This document shows, piece by piece, positions 1 through 9,578 of a DNA stretch of 64,000 bases (position 1 is the stretch's first letter; every line of letters starts with the position of its first letter). The DNA comes from Bacteroidota bacterium. Its GTDB lineage: Bacteria > Bacteroidota > Bacteroidia > AKYH767-A > OLB10. Location of the stretch: the NCBI GenBank assembly GCA_016713445.1, contig JADJPB010000017.1, positions 46,617-110,616 on the forward strand, in the 5' to 3' direction. The notes beneath the pieces are model-generated. The model made no database searches, had not been told where the DNA came from, and saw nothing but the letters and a program-made list of their open reading frames with translations. Both the position numbers and the translations under genes were made by a program.

Positions 1-656
1 ATCTTGTTGCAGGGAATTCTTACGATTTTAATTCGGGAAATTATATTCCAATATTATTGAAGTTGGATGCTACAGGAAATTATATTTGGTGTAATAGCTT
101 TAAGCCGAGTGTAACGTCGAGTGCTAAGTTTAATTCGATGGCAGCTACATCCGATGGCGGTGTTCTCTTAGCTGGAAATGTAGGACCGTGGAATAATCAA
201 CATTTCTTCGTTGTGAAATTGGATTCTGCTGGAAACAGTGTTTGCAATGCTGTAAATTATGCGCTTACTACACAAAGTCAATCCGTGCAATCCCAAACTA
301 CGCATTCGCAGTACACGGGTTCTATTGGACTTTTAAGTACCGTAATCACACCTTTTGGAACGGTAACGCCTACGGTTAATTTGATTTGTTTAAGTACTGC
401 TGTGAAGGAATTGAATGAACATAGTGGAATTTCAATTCAACCCACACTAGTTCAGGACGCATTTACAATTTCTTCCATTTCGAGCGAACCGATAGAACTT
501 TCGATATTCGATGCAAAAGGAAAATTGATTCTTACCAGACAAGTAGCTAACGGTACTTTGATAAGTTTATCAGATCAAGCGTCTGGATATTATTTTATTA
601 AAGGCGTTCAGAAGGATGGACCAGTTTTTTCTGCAAGGGTGTTGAGAGTAGAATAA
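1..656 (+). CDS. T9SS-secreted surface protein, C-terminal part (5' end outside window)
   Basis: The reading frame is open from the first bases of the window, so the gene begins upstream. The visible residues contain a piece with GNVGPWNNQHFFVVKLDSAG, a pattern seen in repeated 'delta-60'-like beta-propeller proteins that report a value (KLDATGN, KLDSAGN). The last ~80 residues are a beta-rich domain (ISIQPTLVQDAFTISS ... LSIFDAKGKLILTR ... SGYYFIKG) that matches the layout of a type IX secretion sorting domain. The protein is therefore probably exported through the outer membrane and anchored or released. Function unknown. No downstream partner: the next gene starts 65 bases later with its own leader. 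Confidence 0.75.
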   Translation, partial: LVAGNSYDFNSGNYIPILLKLDATGNYIWCNSFKPSVTSSAKFNSMAATSDGGVLLAGNVGPWNNQHFFVVKLDSAGNSVCNAVNYALTTQSQSVQSQTTHSQYTGSIGLLSTVITPFGTVTPTVNLICLSTAVKELNEHSGISIQPTLVQDAFTISSISSEPIELSIFDAKGKLILTRQVANGTLISLSDQASGYYFIKGVQKDGPVFSARVLRVE

Positions 657-721
657 GGATCAATGGTATTATTTGAGTTGTACTCCATGTAATATACATT
701 TTGATTATATAGATTTGCAGG

Positions 722-1231
722 ATGGTCATCACTATTACCGAGAGATTGCTTGTTCGAGAATTATCCGTTTCTGATGCTTCATTTATTTTGGAGTTGGTGA
801 ATTCGCCTTCCTGGTTGAAATTTATTGGAGATCGTGGAGTGAAGAATTTGGATGATGCTAAAGCGTATTTGAAAAATGGTCCGTTAAAAAGTTACGACAA
901 TAATGGTTTTGGATTGTATTGGGTGGGTTTAAGGGAATCTAATACACCGATTGGAATGTGCGGTGTTATTAAAAGAGTTGATTTTGAAAGTCCAGATATT
1001 GGTTTCGCTTTTTTACCTGAATACGAAGGAAAAGGATTTGGATTTGAATCGGCAAGTGCTATTTTGGATTATTGCAAAACAGAATTCCATCTTAAAAAAA
1101 TATTAGGCATCACCTTAGAAGCAAACACAGCTTCCATTCGCTTACTCGAAAAACTCGGATTGACTTTCGAAAAGAAATTTATCTATGAGTCGACAAAGGA
1201 AGAGTTGTTGCTATATGCGTTGAATTATTAA
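722..1231 (+). CDS. GNAT family N-acetyltransferase (RimJ/RimL type)
   Basis: A 169-residue single-domain protein. The N-terminus TERLLVRELSVSDASFILELVNSP is typical of the RimJ/RimL-like acetyltransferases that modify N-termini or small molecules with acetyl-CoA. The acetyl-CoA loop is visible as PEYEGKGFGFESASAILDY near residue 100, followed by the helix and strand LEANTASIRLLEKLGLTFEKKF that closes the fold. Length and order of motifs fit an intact enzyme. The substrate cannot be predicted. It stands alone between two unrelated genes. Confidence 0.85.
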   Translation: MVITITERLLVRELSVSDASFILELVNSPSWLKFIGDRGVKNLDDAKAYLKNGPLKSYDNNGFGLYWVGLRESNTPIGMCGVIKRVDFESPDIGFAFLPEYEGKGFGFESASAILDYCKTEFHLKKILGITLEANTASIRLLEKLGLTFEKKFIYESTKEELLLYALNY

Positions 1232-1375
1232 AAAGTTCTAATAATACAAACTAAAGAATTGTATTGGTACTGTTTATTTAACTACAATTTTTATTAGGTG
1301 GATGTATAACATTTTATTCTGAGTGAATAATTAAAATCTAATCTAAAGTCCAACATCTAAAATCTAACCTCTCCC

Positions 1376-2027
1376 ATGTCCTTCACCATCGCCATCTCCA
1401 AAACCCGCACACCTTTTAAATCGAACAATTGGTTAAAAGGCTTTCTCTTGATCTTCTTTATTGTTTGGGCAAGCACCCTGGTGGGAACCACCGATATGAA
1501 TAATTGGATCTTAGAGAATGTGCTTGTCTTTTTGTTTCTGCCTTTTTTAATGATCACTTATAAGAAGTATCAATTTAGCGATGTGAGTTATTTACTCTTT
1601 TGTATCTATTTGTGTCTGCATGTTTATGGATCAAAATATACATATGCCGAAAATCCTTTCGGATATTGGTTGCAGGATACTTTTCATACTTCCAGAAATC
1701 ATTATGATCGCATTGTGCATTTTAGTTTTGGATTTTTATTAGCTTATCCCATGCGTGAAATGTTTTTACGTTGGCTAACTTATCCAAAATGGGTTTCATG
1801 GTTGTTGCCTATAGAAATTACTTTATCTATCAGTGCTTTTTACGAATTAATAGAATGGGCTGTGGCTGATGTGTTTTTTAAAGCGCAAGGTGATGCCTAC
1901 CTTGGAACACAGGGCGATATTTGGGATGCGCAGAAAGATATTATGTTAGCTTTTTTCCGGCGCAATATTAGCCACGACCATTGTAACTATAATAAAAAGA
2001 GTATTTAAGGTTTACGAGGAAAAATAA
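1376..2027 (+). CDS. YjdF/DUF2238-like membrane protein, frameshifted near the 3' end
   Basis: The protein has several hydrophobic segments and the family signatures HYDRIVHFSFGFLLAYPMRE and YELIEWAVADVFF ... YLGTQGDIWDAQKD, which I recognise from the YjdF inner membrane family (DUF2238). After DIMLAFF the frame runs into FRRNISHD and a stop at 2008. Removing one base within 1951-1960 (a run of T followed by CC) restores FGAILATTIVTIIKRVFKVYEEK and a stop at 2025-2027, which looks like the expected last transmembrane helix. I treat the break as a one-base insertion, probably a sequence error. The family has no established function. Confidence 0.8.
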
Positions 2028-2069
2028 TTTGTTCGCTGCTGGCTTCTGGCTTCTAGTATTTTTTACATT

Positions 2070-2107
2070 CTCTAGTGCCCTCTAGTGCCTCTAGTGCTCT
2101 CTAGTGT
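2070..2107. repeat. Short tandem repeat, CTCTAGTGCC-like, in a convergent intergenic spacer
   Basis: Four imperfect copies of a 9-10 base unit (CTCTAGTGCC and variants) lie between two convergent genes. The surrounding spacer also has the inverted pair TTCGCTGCT (2032-2040) and AGCAGCGAA (2153-2161) and short GCTTCTA/GCTTCTG repeats. Related TAGTGCC words recur near 12580 and 44825. Confidence 0.6.
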
Positions 2108-2234
2108 TAAAAAAATGTTGTTTTAATATTTTTCCATATTTAAACAAGAATAAGCAGCGAATCGCTAGAAGCTAGTAGCTAAAAAAAGCGATCAACAGAC
2201 TAAATTCAACTTACGCTTCTTGCGTCACAAGAAA

Positions 2235-3539
2235 CTAGTTCTTCACAAATCGTAGCTGCGATTTTCCAGATTTCAAAATATAAATTCCGTTTGGCCAATT
2301 CTCAATAGAGATCGTGTTCAATCCTTGCATTGCTTTTTGACTAAATTGAAGTTGTCCCATCGAATTATAAATTTCAATCATATTGTATTCCGCAGATTTA
2401 ATTTCGAAAGATATTTGTTCTTCCGCAGGATTAGGGAAAATACTCAATGCCTCATCATTATTTATTTCATCTATGCCTACTGAACCTATCGTGTAAATTT
2501 CAACACTGCTAAGCACATTAAAGGGCGGAGTATGTCCACCTCCTATGAAAAATTTATTTCCTAGCGAAGTTGCCGCAGCAAAAGCTCTGCCCGTTGTTAA
2601 GGAGTCGAGATACCAAGTGTTAGTTAATGTATCTAAAATATCTACTGTTTTATAAACAAACGAAGCACCAACATTACTTCCACCCGCAAAGATTACTTTA
2701 TCAGCCAACGAAGAAGAACATAAATTTGTGCGTGCTTGTGATAATGAATCTATGGACCAAGTATTCGTACTTACATCATAAATATCTATTCTTTTACTGG
2801 GTAATCCATTTGCATCTTCTCCTCCAGCAATGTAAATCTTATTTCCTATTGAAGTCGCGGTTGAATTCCATCTAGGAATTGAAAGTTGAGCACTAGTCAC
2901 CGTCTGTAGTACTGTATTGTAAATATCTACGGAACCAGTTACTGTTCCAGTATTATCTTTCCCGCCGGCAAAAACAACAATGTCTCCCGATCCGGCACCA
3001 CATAGACCATATTTTGCAGCAGGTAAATTTTGTACTGTCCATGTTCCAGATACGACATCGTAAATATCTATGGTTGTAAAAACTAAATTTTGAAAGCTGT
3101 TTTGCCCCCCTGCAAAATATATTTTGTTGTTTGATGAAGCACTCGCTAATTTAAATCTAGGCACGCTTAATTGCGAAACAGACCATTGGCCAGAGATAGC
3201 ATCATATATATCAACCTTATCATAAGCTGTCAAAATCCAGTCGTTAGCACCACCTGCAAAAACCACTTTGTTCCCCGCACTTCCACAAGAGAGCCAAGTG
3301 CGACCAGCAGATAAGTTGCCCGAGGAATTCCAATTTCCTGTGGTCAAATCATACACATCCCGAGCTGGAGGTGGAATGCTGATTAAACCAATACCTCCAG
3401 CAAATACTACTTTATTTCCAACTGCGCCCGCTGCCAGATATTGGCGCGGAGATCCTAATGCACTTGAAGACCATTGTGCAATTGAATTTTGGGTACAGAA
3501 GATGCAATTGATGAATACGAGTAAAATGATTCTTTTCAT
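2235..3539 (-). CDS. Secreted kelch-repeat protein with T9SS sorting domain
   Basis: A 434-residue protein with an N-terminal signal peptide (MKRIILLVFINCIFCTQNSIAQ). About six kelch-type blade repeats follow, each with a VVFAGG or IYFAGG strand and a VDIYD ... GTW strand spaced by ~50 residues, giving a beta-propeller. The C-terminus from about residue 360 (LSIFPNPAEEQISFEI ... GIYILKSGKSQLRFVKN) is a type IX secretion sorting domain. Such propellers usually bind protein or glycan partners at the cell surface; no catalytic motif is seen. It runs convergently toward the YjdF-like gene and appears to be a single-gene unit. Confidence 0.88.
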   Translation of the reverse strand: MKRIILLVFINCIFCTQNSIAQWSSSALGSPRQYLAAGAVGNKVVFAGGIGLISIPPPARDVYDLTTGNWNSSGNLSAGRTWLSCGSAGNKVVFAGGANDWILTAYDKVDIYDAISGQWSVSQLSVPRFKLASASSNNKIYFAGGQNSFQNLVFTTIDIYDVVSGTWTVQNLPAAKYGLCGAGSGDIVVFAGGKDNTGTVTGSVDIYNTVLQTVTSAQLSIPRWNSTATSIGNKIYIAGGEDANGLPSKRIDIYDVSTNTWSIDSLSQARTNLCSSSLADKVIFAGGSNVGASFVYKTVDILDTLTNTWYLDSLTTGRAFAAATSLGNKFFIGGGHTPPFNVLSSVEIYTIGSVGIDEINNDEALSIFPNPAEEQISFEIKSAEYNMIEIYNSMGQLQFSQKAMQGLNTISIENWPNGIYILKSGKSQLRFVKN

Positions 3540-3670
3540 TTTTTATATAATTTATCTTTCGTAAATGTAGATAACCTTGATATAAAGAGAAAGTATAATC
3601 GATAATGTTGTATCCCTATTAATAGGTAATTAATGGTGATTTAATCAAAAATGGTTTTAGTTAAAATAAC

Positions 3671-3710
3671 AAAGCCGCAACAAATCTCTGTGTGGGATCG
3701 CTGCGGCTTT
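3671..3710 (-). terminator. Hairpin terminator candidate downstream of the 3730 gene
   Basis: AAAGCCGCA (3671-3679) pairs perfectly with TGCGGCTTT (3702-3710) around a 22-base loop. It sits 20 bases after the stop of the minus-strand gene at 3730. The A and T runs lie inside the stem, which makes it usable in both directions. Confidence 0.65.
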
Positions 3711-3729
3711 ATGTGTAAAACGGAAAAAT

Positions 3730-4413
3730 CTAATCTTGCTTCATCAAACGGAAGCTAGCACGGTGCATGCCGCTTCCAATAATCTCGAGTAAGTATAAAC
3801 CTGCTGGTAAATCTTGAATTTGCAGACTCATTTTATATACTGATCCTAAATCTTCTTGTTTTATAAGTTGTCCTTTGGAGTTGAAAATTCTTACGCTTTC
3901 AAGCCTAATTTCCAGGCTCATTATTTGCGCCAAGTCGTAGGCTGGGTTCGGATAAATACTTAGCCCAGGTATCCCTGTTAAATCGTCTATTCCTTGTGCC
4001 TGGTTATTGATAAAAAAAGTTGTAAATGTAGCAGTATCAACAGTTAAAGCTTGAGAACTGTGCGGCCAAACCACCACTACATTATTTCCAGGACGGAAAA
4101 CCGAGCCGTCAAATAAGTATCCACCTGGAGGGAAAAAGCTAATCGTATCGCCCGGAAGAATTGTCCAAATGGTGGTTTGGTTATAGTAGATGTATGAATA
4201 AATATTACTATCCGTTCGCAAGATGATCTGCAAGGGTCCCTGGTAGGTAGCAGATCCAATATTTTCTACCGTAGCCCCAATAGGCAATATTTGTCCATTG
4301 TATACAGTGTCGGGCCAGTTAATGATCGCATTCACTCTTAAATGTGCTTGCGCAAACGCTCCTCCTGCTTGAAGCAAGACAAGAAATAGGCATAGATATA
4401 GGATGCGTTTCAT
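3730..4413 (-). CDS. Secreted protein with CARDB-like domain and T9SS sorting domain
   Basis: I place the start at the ATG at 4413, where MKRILYLCLFLVLLQAGG gives a clean signal peptide; a longer frame adds 13 residues that spoil it. The mature part (LRVNAIINWPDTVYNGQILP ... VENIGSATYQGPLQI) has the look of a CARDB-type immunoglobulin-like fold. The last ~75 residues (PGLSIYPNPAYDLAQI ... LPAGLYLLEIIG) form a type IX sorting domain. The protein is small (about 227 residues), with no catalytic signature, and likely serves as a surface or adhesion component. Confidence 0.8.
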   Translation of the reverse strand: MKRILYLCLFLVLLQAGGAFAQAHLRVNAIINWPDTVYNGQILPIGATVENIGSATYQGPLQIILRTDSNIYSYIYYNQTTIWTILPGDTISFFPPGGYLFDGSVFRPGNNVVVVWPHSSQALTVDTATFTTFFINNQAQGIDDLTGIPGLSIYPNPAYDLAQIMSLEIRLESVRIFNSKGQLIKQEDLGSVYKMSLQIQDLPAGLYLLEIIGSGMHRASFRLMKQD

Positions 4414-4511
4414 TTTAAGAGTAGTAATAATTAATAGATCAAATTTACACAACCCCTTTGTTAGAATAAAACATAATTTATTTATATCTTACGCGTCCAA
4501 ACCAAGGATTT

Positions 4512-5968
4512 ATGGACCATCTCCCCCGATTAGTGAAAGCACTCAATAAAGAGCAGGTTCGGTATTTTAAACTTTTCGCCAGCCGTACACAACAATCATT
4601 TGAGCGGAAAGATATCAAGCTTTTCGACTTTTTAAGGAAGAATGAGGAGGATAAAGAAGAAGCATTTCTTCAAAAACTTTATCCAGGAGAGTCGAAAAAT
4701 GCATGGTACCGTTTGCGCAATCGGTTGTTAAGTGATTTAAATAAATCCTTATCGGTTTTGCATTACGAAGATGATGCTTTTGTTCATGCTTGCCATATGT
4801 TGGCATTGTATAAATTTTTCTTCAGTAAGAATTTGTTGGAAGAAGCAAGTTATTATTTACGTCGCTGTGAACGCAGCGCAGAATCGATTGAAAATTATGA
4901 ATTGTTAGATATCGTTTTTGGGAATACATCCGCCTTTCACATGAGTCATTACAGGTAGATCCACAAAATTTTATCGATAAGCGAAAGGAGAATCGCCAGC
5001 GCCTGGAAGACATTCGCGCTATCGATGACTTGCTTGCCGTGGTTACTTATCGATTAAAAACAACACAAAATTTTGCACCTGATCGGAATCCATTATTGGA
5101 TTTGCTGAAGAAAACTACAGATGATTTTATTAAAGATCGCGATCTTAAAAACAGTCCTCAATTGCGTTTTCGTATTTATCGTGCCGTTAGTCAGGTTTTA
5201 TTGCAACGTCACGAGTATAAACCACTCGAACAATACCTGTTAACGACATTCAAGGAATTTGAGAAGGAAAATCTTTTCAATCGTTCGAATCACGATACAA
5301 AGTTGCAAATGCTCACCTATATTGTAAATACTTTGTTTAAGACCGATAAGTTAAAACAGAGCTTGCTTTGGGCTGAGAAGTTGAAAGTAGCGATGGATGA
5401 GTTTAATCAATTGCTCTTTGATAAATATTTTTTCTTTTATTACAATGCACTTGTTATAAATTATTCTGTGTTGGATCCAAATCAGGCTATTACTATTTTA
5501 GAAGATTTGAAAGATCAATCACGTATTAAGTCGAATGCTTATTATTTATGGTTTGTGTATTTAAATTTGGCGGTGTTGCATTTCGATCAAACAAATTATA
5601 AAGTAGCGATTAAACATTTTGGAAAGCTTTCTTTGTTGGATGGATTTAAAAGTGCAGATGCTTCACTGAGATTGAAAATAACTATCGGAGAATTGTTGAA
5701 TCGGTATGAATTGGGGCAGATGGATGTACTCGAATATAAAATGAATCGACTCAATAAGGAGTATAAACTGTTGATCAACGACGAGGATCACTATGCCGAA
5801 AAAGAGATTCTCGAAATATTAAAGCGAATGCTCAATGTGGCGGAAGTAAAAAATGACCCTAAATTAAGGGATAAAATGAACGCATTCTCAGATTGGACAC
5901 GTAAGAATTATGAGGGTGATGGAGTAATTATTGACTATGGCAATTGGGTTAGAATGCATATTAAATGA
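4512..5968 (+). CDS. Conserved cytoplasmic helical protein of unknown function (frameshifted)
   Basis: Two adjacent frames join into one protein of about 485 residues. The first frame ends at 4958 with a non-homologous tail. Adding one T to the T run at 4915-4919 (G-T5-GGG) continues the protein as WEYIRLSHESLQVDPQNFID straight into the second frame. The sequence is rich in Leu, Lys and Glu, has no signal peptide or membrane segment, and reads as an all-helical, TPR-like repeat solenoid (YYLRRCERSAESIENYELLD, ALVINYSVLDPNQAITILED, YLWFVYLNLAVLHFDQTNYK). I do not recognise the family. The start at 4512 (MDHLPRLVKALNKEQVRYFK) is plausible. Confidence 0.7.
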
Positions 5969-6127
5969 GTAAATTAGGCTTTTTTAATTAGTTTTTGAGC
6001 TTTTTGATTGCTTGTTTCATGCAATTTTATGTATTTTGAATGCGTAATATATTGCAAAAATGAACTTTTGGCTTCGGAGGTCAAAAATTACTTTTGATTC
6101 ATAGTTCAACCACAGCCACTAGTACCA

Positions 6128-8653
6128 ATGAGAAAGCTTACCTTAATTCCTGTCTTCTTTTTATTAATCTTTAATCGAACTGCTTCAGCGCAATGCCAAG
6201 CGAACTTTGTTTATACACAGCAATCAGGATCAAATACAATATCGTTTGTAAATACAAGTACCGGAAATTATTCGGCCCTATCCTGGTATTTAGGTGATGG
6301 TAGTTCGGCAAGTACTTCAAATGTAACGCATACGTATGCTCCAGGTATATATGGTGTTTGTTTAACCGTTTGGGATAGCTTGAATGGTTGTCAATCTACT
6401 TTCTGTGATACGCTGTATATTAATTCGACGCCAACATGTCAAGCGAGCTTCACAACTACTTATCAAGGAAATTTAATTCAGTTTTTAAACAATTCTACAG
6501 GACCTTATTCTCAAGTGTATTGGAGTTTCGGTGATGGTACGAATTCTACAACGATAAGTCCGTGGCATCAATTTGCACAACCTGGAGTGTATACAGTTTG
6601 CTTAACAGTGGGTGATAGCGCTACTTCCTGTTTCGACACGTATTGTCAAACTGTCGTTTTCCAAGGAACTGGAAATTGTGATGCTTCATTTAATACGGTA
6701 GATAGCGCTGGCTTCACTTGGTTTTTACCAACTGTTTATAATCCTAATTATTATTATTACTGGAGTTTTGGAGATGGAAATTCATCCACTCAAATTTATC
6801 CAGTTCATCAATATGCGACACAAGGAACTTTTTTAGCATGCTTAACAGTGATCGATTCTTCAACAAATTGCTTTATTAGTAATTGCGATTCTGTGTCAAA
6901 CCTACCTCCTTCAGGATGTATGGCTGCATTTAATTATCAGGTGTCAAATGGAACTGCATACCTCGCAGGATTTAATAGTGGTGTTGGTGGTGTGGCTAGT
7001 TACTCTTGGTCATTTGGAGATGGTACTAGTGGAACAGGAAGTAATCCGATGCATAATTATAGTGTTAGTGGAATGTATACCGTTTGTTTAATTATTCAAA
7101 CATTTAATGGTTGTATTGATTCCGTTTGTAATTTAATTCAAATTCCAGCTTTCAATCCTTGTAGTGCTATCATTTCTTATCAAGCTACAAATTATATAGG
7201 TGCTTTTTCAGGAAGTGCAACAGGTGGTAATGTTAATTCTTGGGCCTGGTATTTTTCAGATGGTACAACAGCATCCGGTCAACATGTAACGCATACTTTT
7301 CCAACAGCGGGATTTTATGATGTTTGTTTGTACATCACAACCAATAACGGGTGTTTTGATTCAACATGTCAGCAAGTATATATACCTGGACCTTCTGTAA
7401 TTTGTCAGCCTTACTTTACTTACACTACTGGTGCGAATAATGTAGTTTCATTTACCAATCAAACGCAAGGGAATCCTACAAATTATTATTGGAATTTTGG
7501 AGATGGATCTACTTCAACAAGTGTGAATCCAACACAAACATATTCGCAGAGTGGAATGTATATTGTTTGCTTAACCGTTGTAGATTCTTCCATGGGTTGT
7601 AGCGCTACTTACTGCGATACGATTACTGTAGGAAATGTGATTGGAAATTGTAATGCTCAATTCCAATATGTTGATAGTCTTGGTACGTATTTTTTCTTTC
7701 CGATCAATAATCCTAACTATTATTACCATTGGAATTTTGGAGATGGATTTGTAAGCAATGCAATGTATCCTTCTCATTTTTATTCATTATCCGGATGGTT
7801 TAATGTATGCTTAACCGTAATTGATAGTTTGAATAATTGCTCAGACTACTGGTGCGATTCAATATTTGTACCGAACAACAACGGTTGTCAAGCTTACTTT
7901 TATACATCGGTGGATTCTTTAACAGGTGCTGTCACATTCATGAATCAATCACAAGGAAATTATTCTAATGTGATTTGGTCGTTTGGTGATGGAACATCTT
8001 CCACGTCAACGCTACCTACACATACTTATGCAGCTCCGGGAACATACATCGCTTGCTTAATCATCTTTGGTAATAATTGTCAGAATTCTTATTGCGATTC
8101 GATTGTAATCGGATCCGGAGTGAATTGTATTCCGATGTTTTATGCAGTGCCGGACACCCTTTTTGGAAATGGAAATGTTACGTTTTACATTGCTAATTCT
8201 TGTCCGGGCTGGCAATATGTTTGGACATTCGGCGATGGCACAAATGGATCAGGTGTAGGTCCGTTCATTCATCAATACAGCGCTACTGGTTGGTACTACG
8301 TATGTGTTACGGCTTACGATAATAACGGTAACGCATTAACGTATTGCGATAGTGTTTATGGGTTGCGTCTTTCATCAGGATTAAACGAAACCATCAATAC
8401 ACAATCATTACAATTATACCCAAACCCGACACGCGGAGACTTTCAGCTTAAGTTCGAATTAACGAAAGCCTCATCTATTATAATAGAGATCTTAAGCATT
8501 CAAGGACAACTGATCCAAAGCAGAATACAGGAACATCCCTCAGGCGTATCACAGATGCGCTTCGACCTGTCTGCTTTGGAGTCCGGAATGTACATGATCC
8601 GCATAAAAACTGCTGAACAACAAATTAATTCGCGATTTTCAATTCAGCAATAA
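6128..8653 (+). CDS. Secreted protein with nine PKD repeats and T9SS sorting domain
   Basis: An 841-residue protein with a signal peptide ending at TASAQ. Nine PKD-type repeats of ~80 residues follow, each marked by a W-x-F/L-GDG strand (WSFGDGTNS, WNFGDGSTS, WTFGDGTNG) and by Cys residues at fixed places: one at the start, one in VCLTV, and a pair in C-xxxx-CD at the end. Repeats 3 and 7 share an unusual NPNYYYYWSFGDG/NPNYYYHWNFGDG segment, suggesting duplication of a four-repeat block. The C-terminus (LQLYPNPTRGDFQLKFEL ... ESGMYMIRIKTAEQ) is a type IX sorting domain. PKD arrays usually act as spacers or adhesins. A strong terminator follows. Confidence 0.9.
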   Translation: MRKLTLIPVFFLLIFNRTASAQCQANFVYTQQSGSNTISFVNTSTGNYSALSWYLGDGSSASTSNVTHTYAPGIYGVCLTVWDSLNGCQSTFCDTLYINSTPTCQASFTTTYQGNLIQFLNNSTGPYSQVYWSFGDGTNSTTISPWHQFAQPGVYTVCLTVGDSATSCFDTYCQTVVFQGTGNCDASFNTVDSAGFTWFLPTVYNPNYYYYWSFGDGNSSTQIYPVHQYATQGTFLACLTVIDSSTNCFISNCDSVSNLPPSGCMAAFNYQVSNGTAYLAGFNSGVGGVASYSWSFGDGTSGTGSNPMHNYSVSGMYTVCLIIQTFNGCIDSVCNLIQIPAFNPCSAIISYQATNYIGAFSGSATGGNVNSWAWYFSDGTTASGQHVTHTFPTAGFYDVCLYITTNNGCFDSTCQQVYIPGPSVICQPYFTYTTGANNVVSFTNQTQGNPTNYYWNFGDGSTSTSVNPTQTYSQSGMYIVCLTVVDSSMGCSATYCDTITVGNVIGNCNAQFQYVDSLGTYFFFPINNPNYYYHWNFGDGFVSNAMYPSHFYSLSGWFNVCLTVIDSLNNCSDYWCDSIFVPNNNGCQAYFYTSVDSLTGAVTFMNQSQGNYSNVIWSFGDGTSSTSTLPTHTYAAPGTYIACLIIFGNNCQNSYCDSIVIGSGVNCIPMFYAVPDTLFGNGNVTFYIANSCPGWQYVWTFGDGTNGSGVGPFIHQYSATGWYYVCVTAYDNNGNALTYCDSVYGLRLSSGLNETINTQSLQLYPNPTRGDFQLKFELTKASSIIIEILSIQGQLIQSRIQEHPSGVSQMRFDLSALESGMYMIRIKTAEQQINSRFSIQQ

Positions 8654-8678
8654 TCCGCGTTGACCGGAATGCGGATCA

Positions 8679-8716
8679 CCGTCCTGTAGCATTTGCTACG
8701 GGACGGATTTTTTTTG
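8679..8716 (+). terminator. Intrinsic terminator after the PKD gene
   Basis: A 12-base arm at 8679-8690 pairs with 8695-8706 around the loop ATTT, with one G-T mismatch pair in the stem. It is followed by a run of eight T at 8708-8715, a textbook intrinsic terminator 25 bases after the stop codon. Confidence 0.9.
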
Positions 8717-8818
8717 TGGGGTACCCATTTTACCTCAATTCATGGTTCTTTCTAGGGGCTTATTGAAGGGAATCCCTCATTTGCCTAAAAAGCTGTTACT
8801 TTGTAGCGTATTCCCGCT

Positions 8819-9578
8819 ATGCCTACTTTATCCGTTGTCATCATCACCCTCAATGAAGAAGTAAATATCCTTCGTTGTTTGCAAAGCGTGGAGGGAATTG
8901 CCGATGAAATTGTGGTGGTGGATTCGGGGTCTACGGATCATACGTTGGAAATTTGTAAGAGCCGAAATGCGAAAGTGATTCGTCAAGATTTTTTAGGATA
9001 CATCGAGCAAAAGAATTTTGCAATGGATCAAGCTTCTTCTGAATGGATACTTTCTTTAGACGCTGATGAAGCACTTACTCCGGAGTTGAAATTGAGTATT
9101 CAGCGGGCAATGGAGAATCCTTTGTCTAACGGATATATGATGAATCGTCTCACCAATTTTTGTGGACATTGGGTGAAGCATAGTGGATGGTACCCAGATC
9201 GTAAGTTGCGACTTTATCAAAAAGGGAAAGGAAGATGGGGTGGTGTGAATCCACACGATCATTTTGATTTGTTGGAAGGAAAACCTGCATTGTTGCAAGG
9301 TGACCTTTTGCATTATTCCTATAATTCTATATCGGATCATATTAAACAAATTGATCGCTTTAGTGCTATTGGCGCCAAAGCGATGTACGATAAAGGAATG
9401 AGTTCGAGCATTGCGAAAATTATTTATAAGCCCATCGCTCGCTTTCTTAAAAAATTATATTGTTTGGTCGGGGTTTCGAGATGGGCTTACAGGATTTATT
9501 ATTGCGAAAAATAGTGCGCATGCGGTTTTTCTAAAATATTTACGATTGTATTACCTTCAAAAAGGGAAAACAATATGA
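8819..9578 (+). CDS. Glycosyltransferase family 2, LPS-core type (frameshifted near the end)
   Basis: The N-terminus PTLSVVIITLNEEVNILRCL ... EIVVVDSGSTDHTLEI and the LSLDADEALTPEL metal-binding region (DAD) mark a GT-A fold GT2 enzyme like those adding sugars to lipopolysaccharide cores. As sequenced the frame ends at 9514 with a foreign tail. Removing one A from the A6 run at 9449-9454 restores KNYIVWSGFRDGLTGFIIAK and a stop at 9576-9578. That stop overlaps the ATG of the next glycosyltransferase as ATGA, which supports both the repair and translational coupling. The acceptor sugar cannot be told. Confidence 0.85.
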
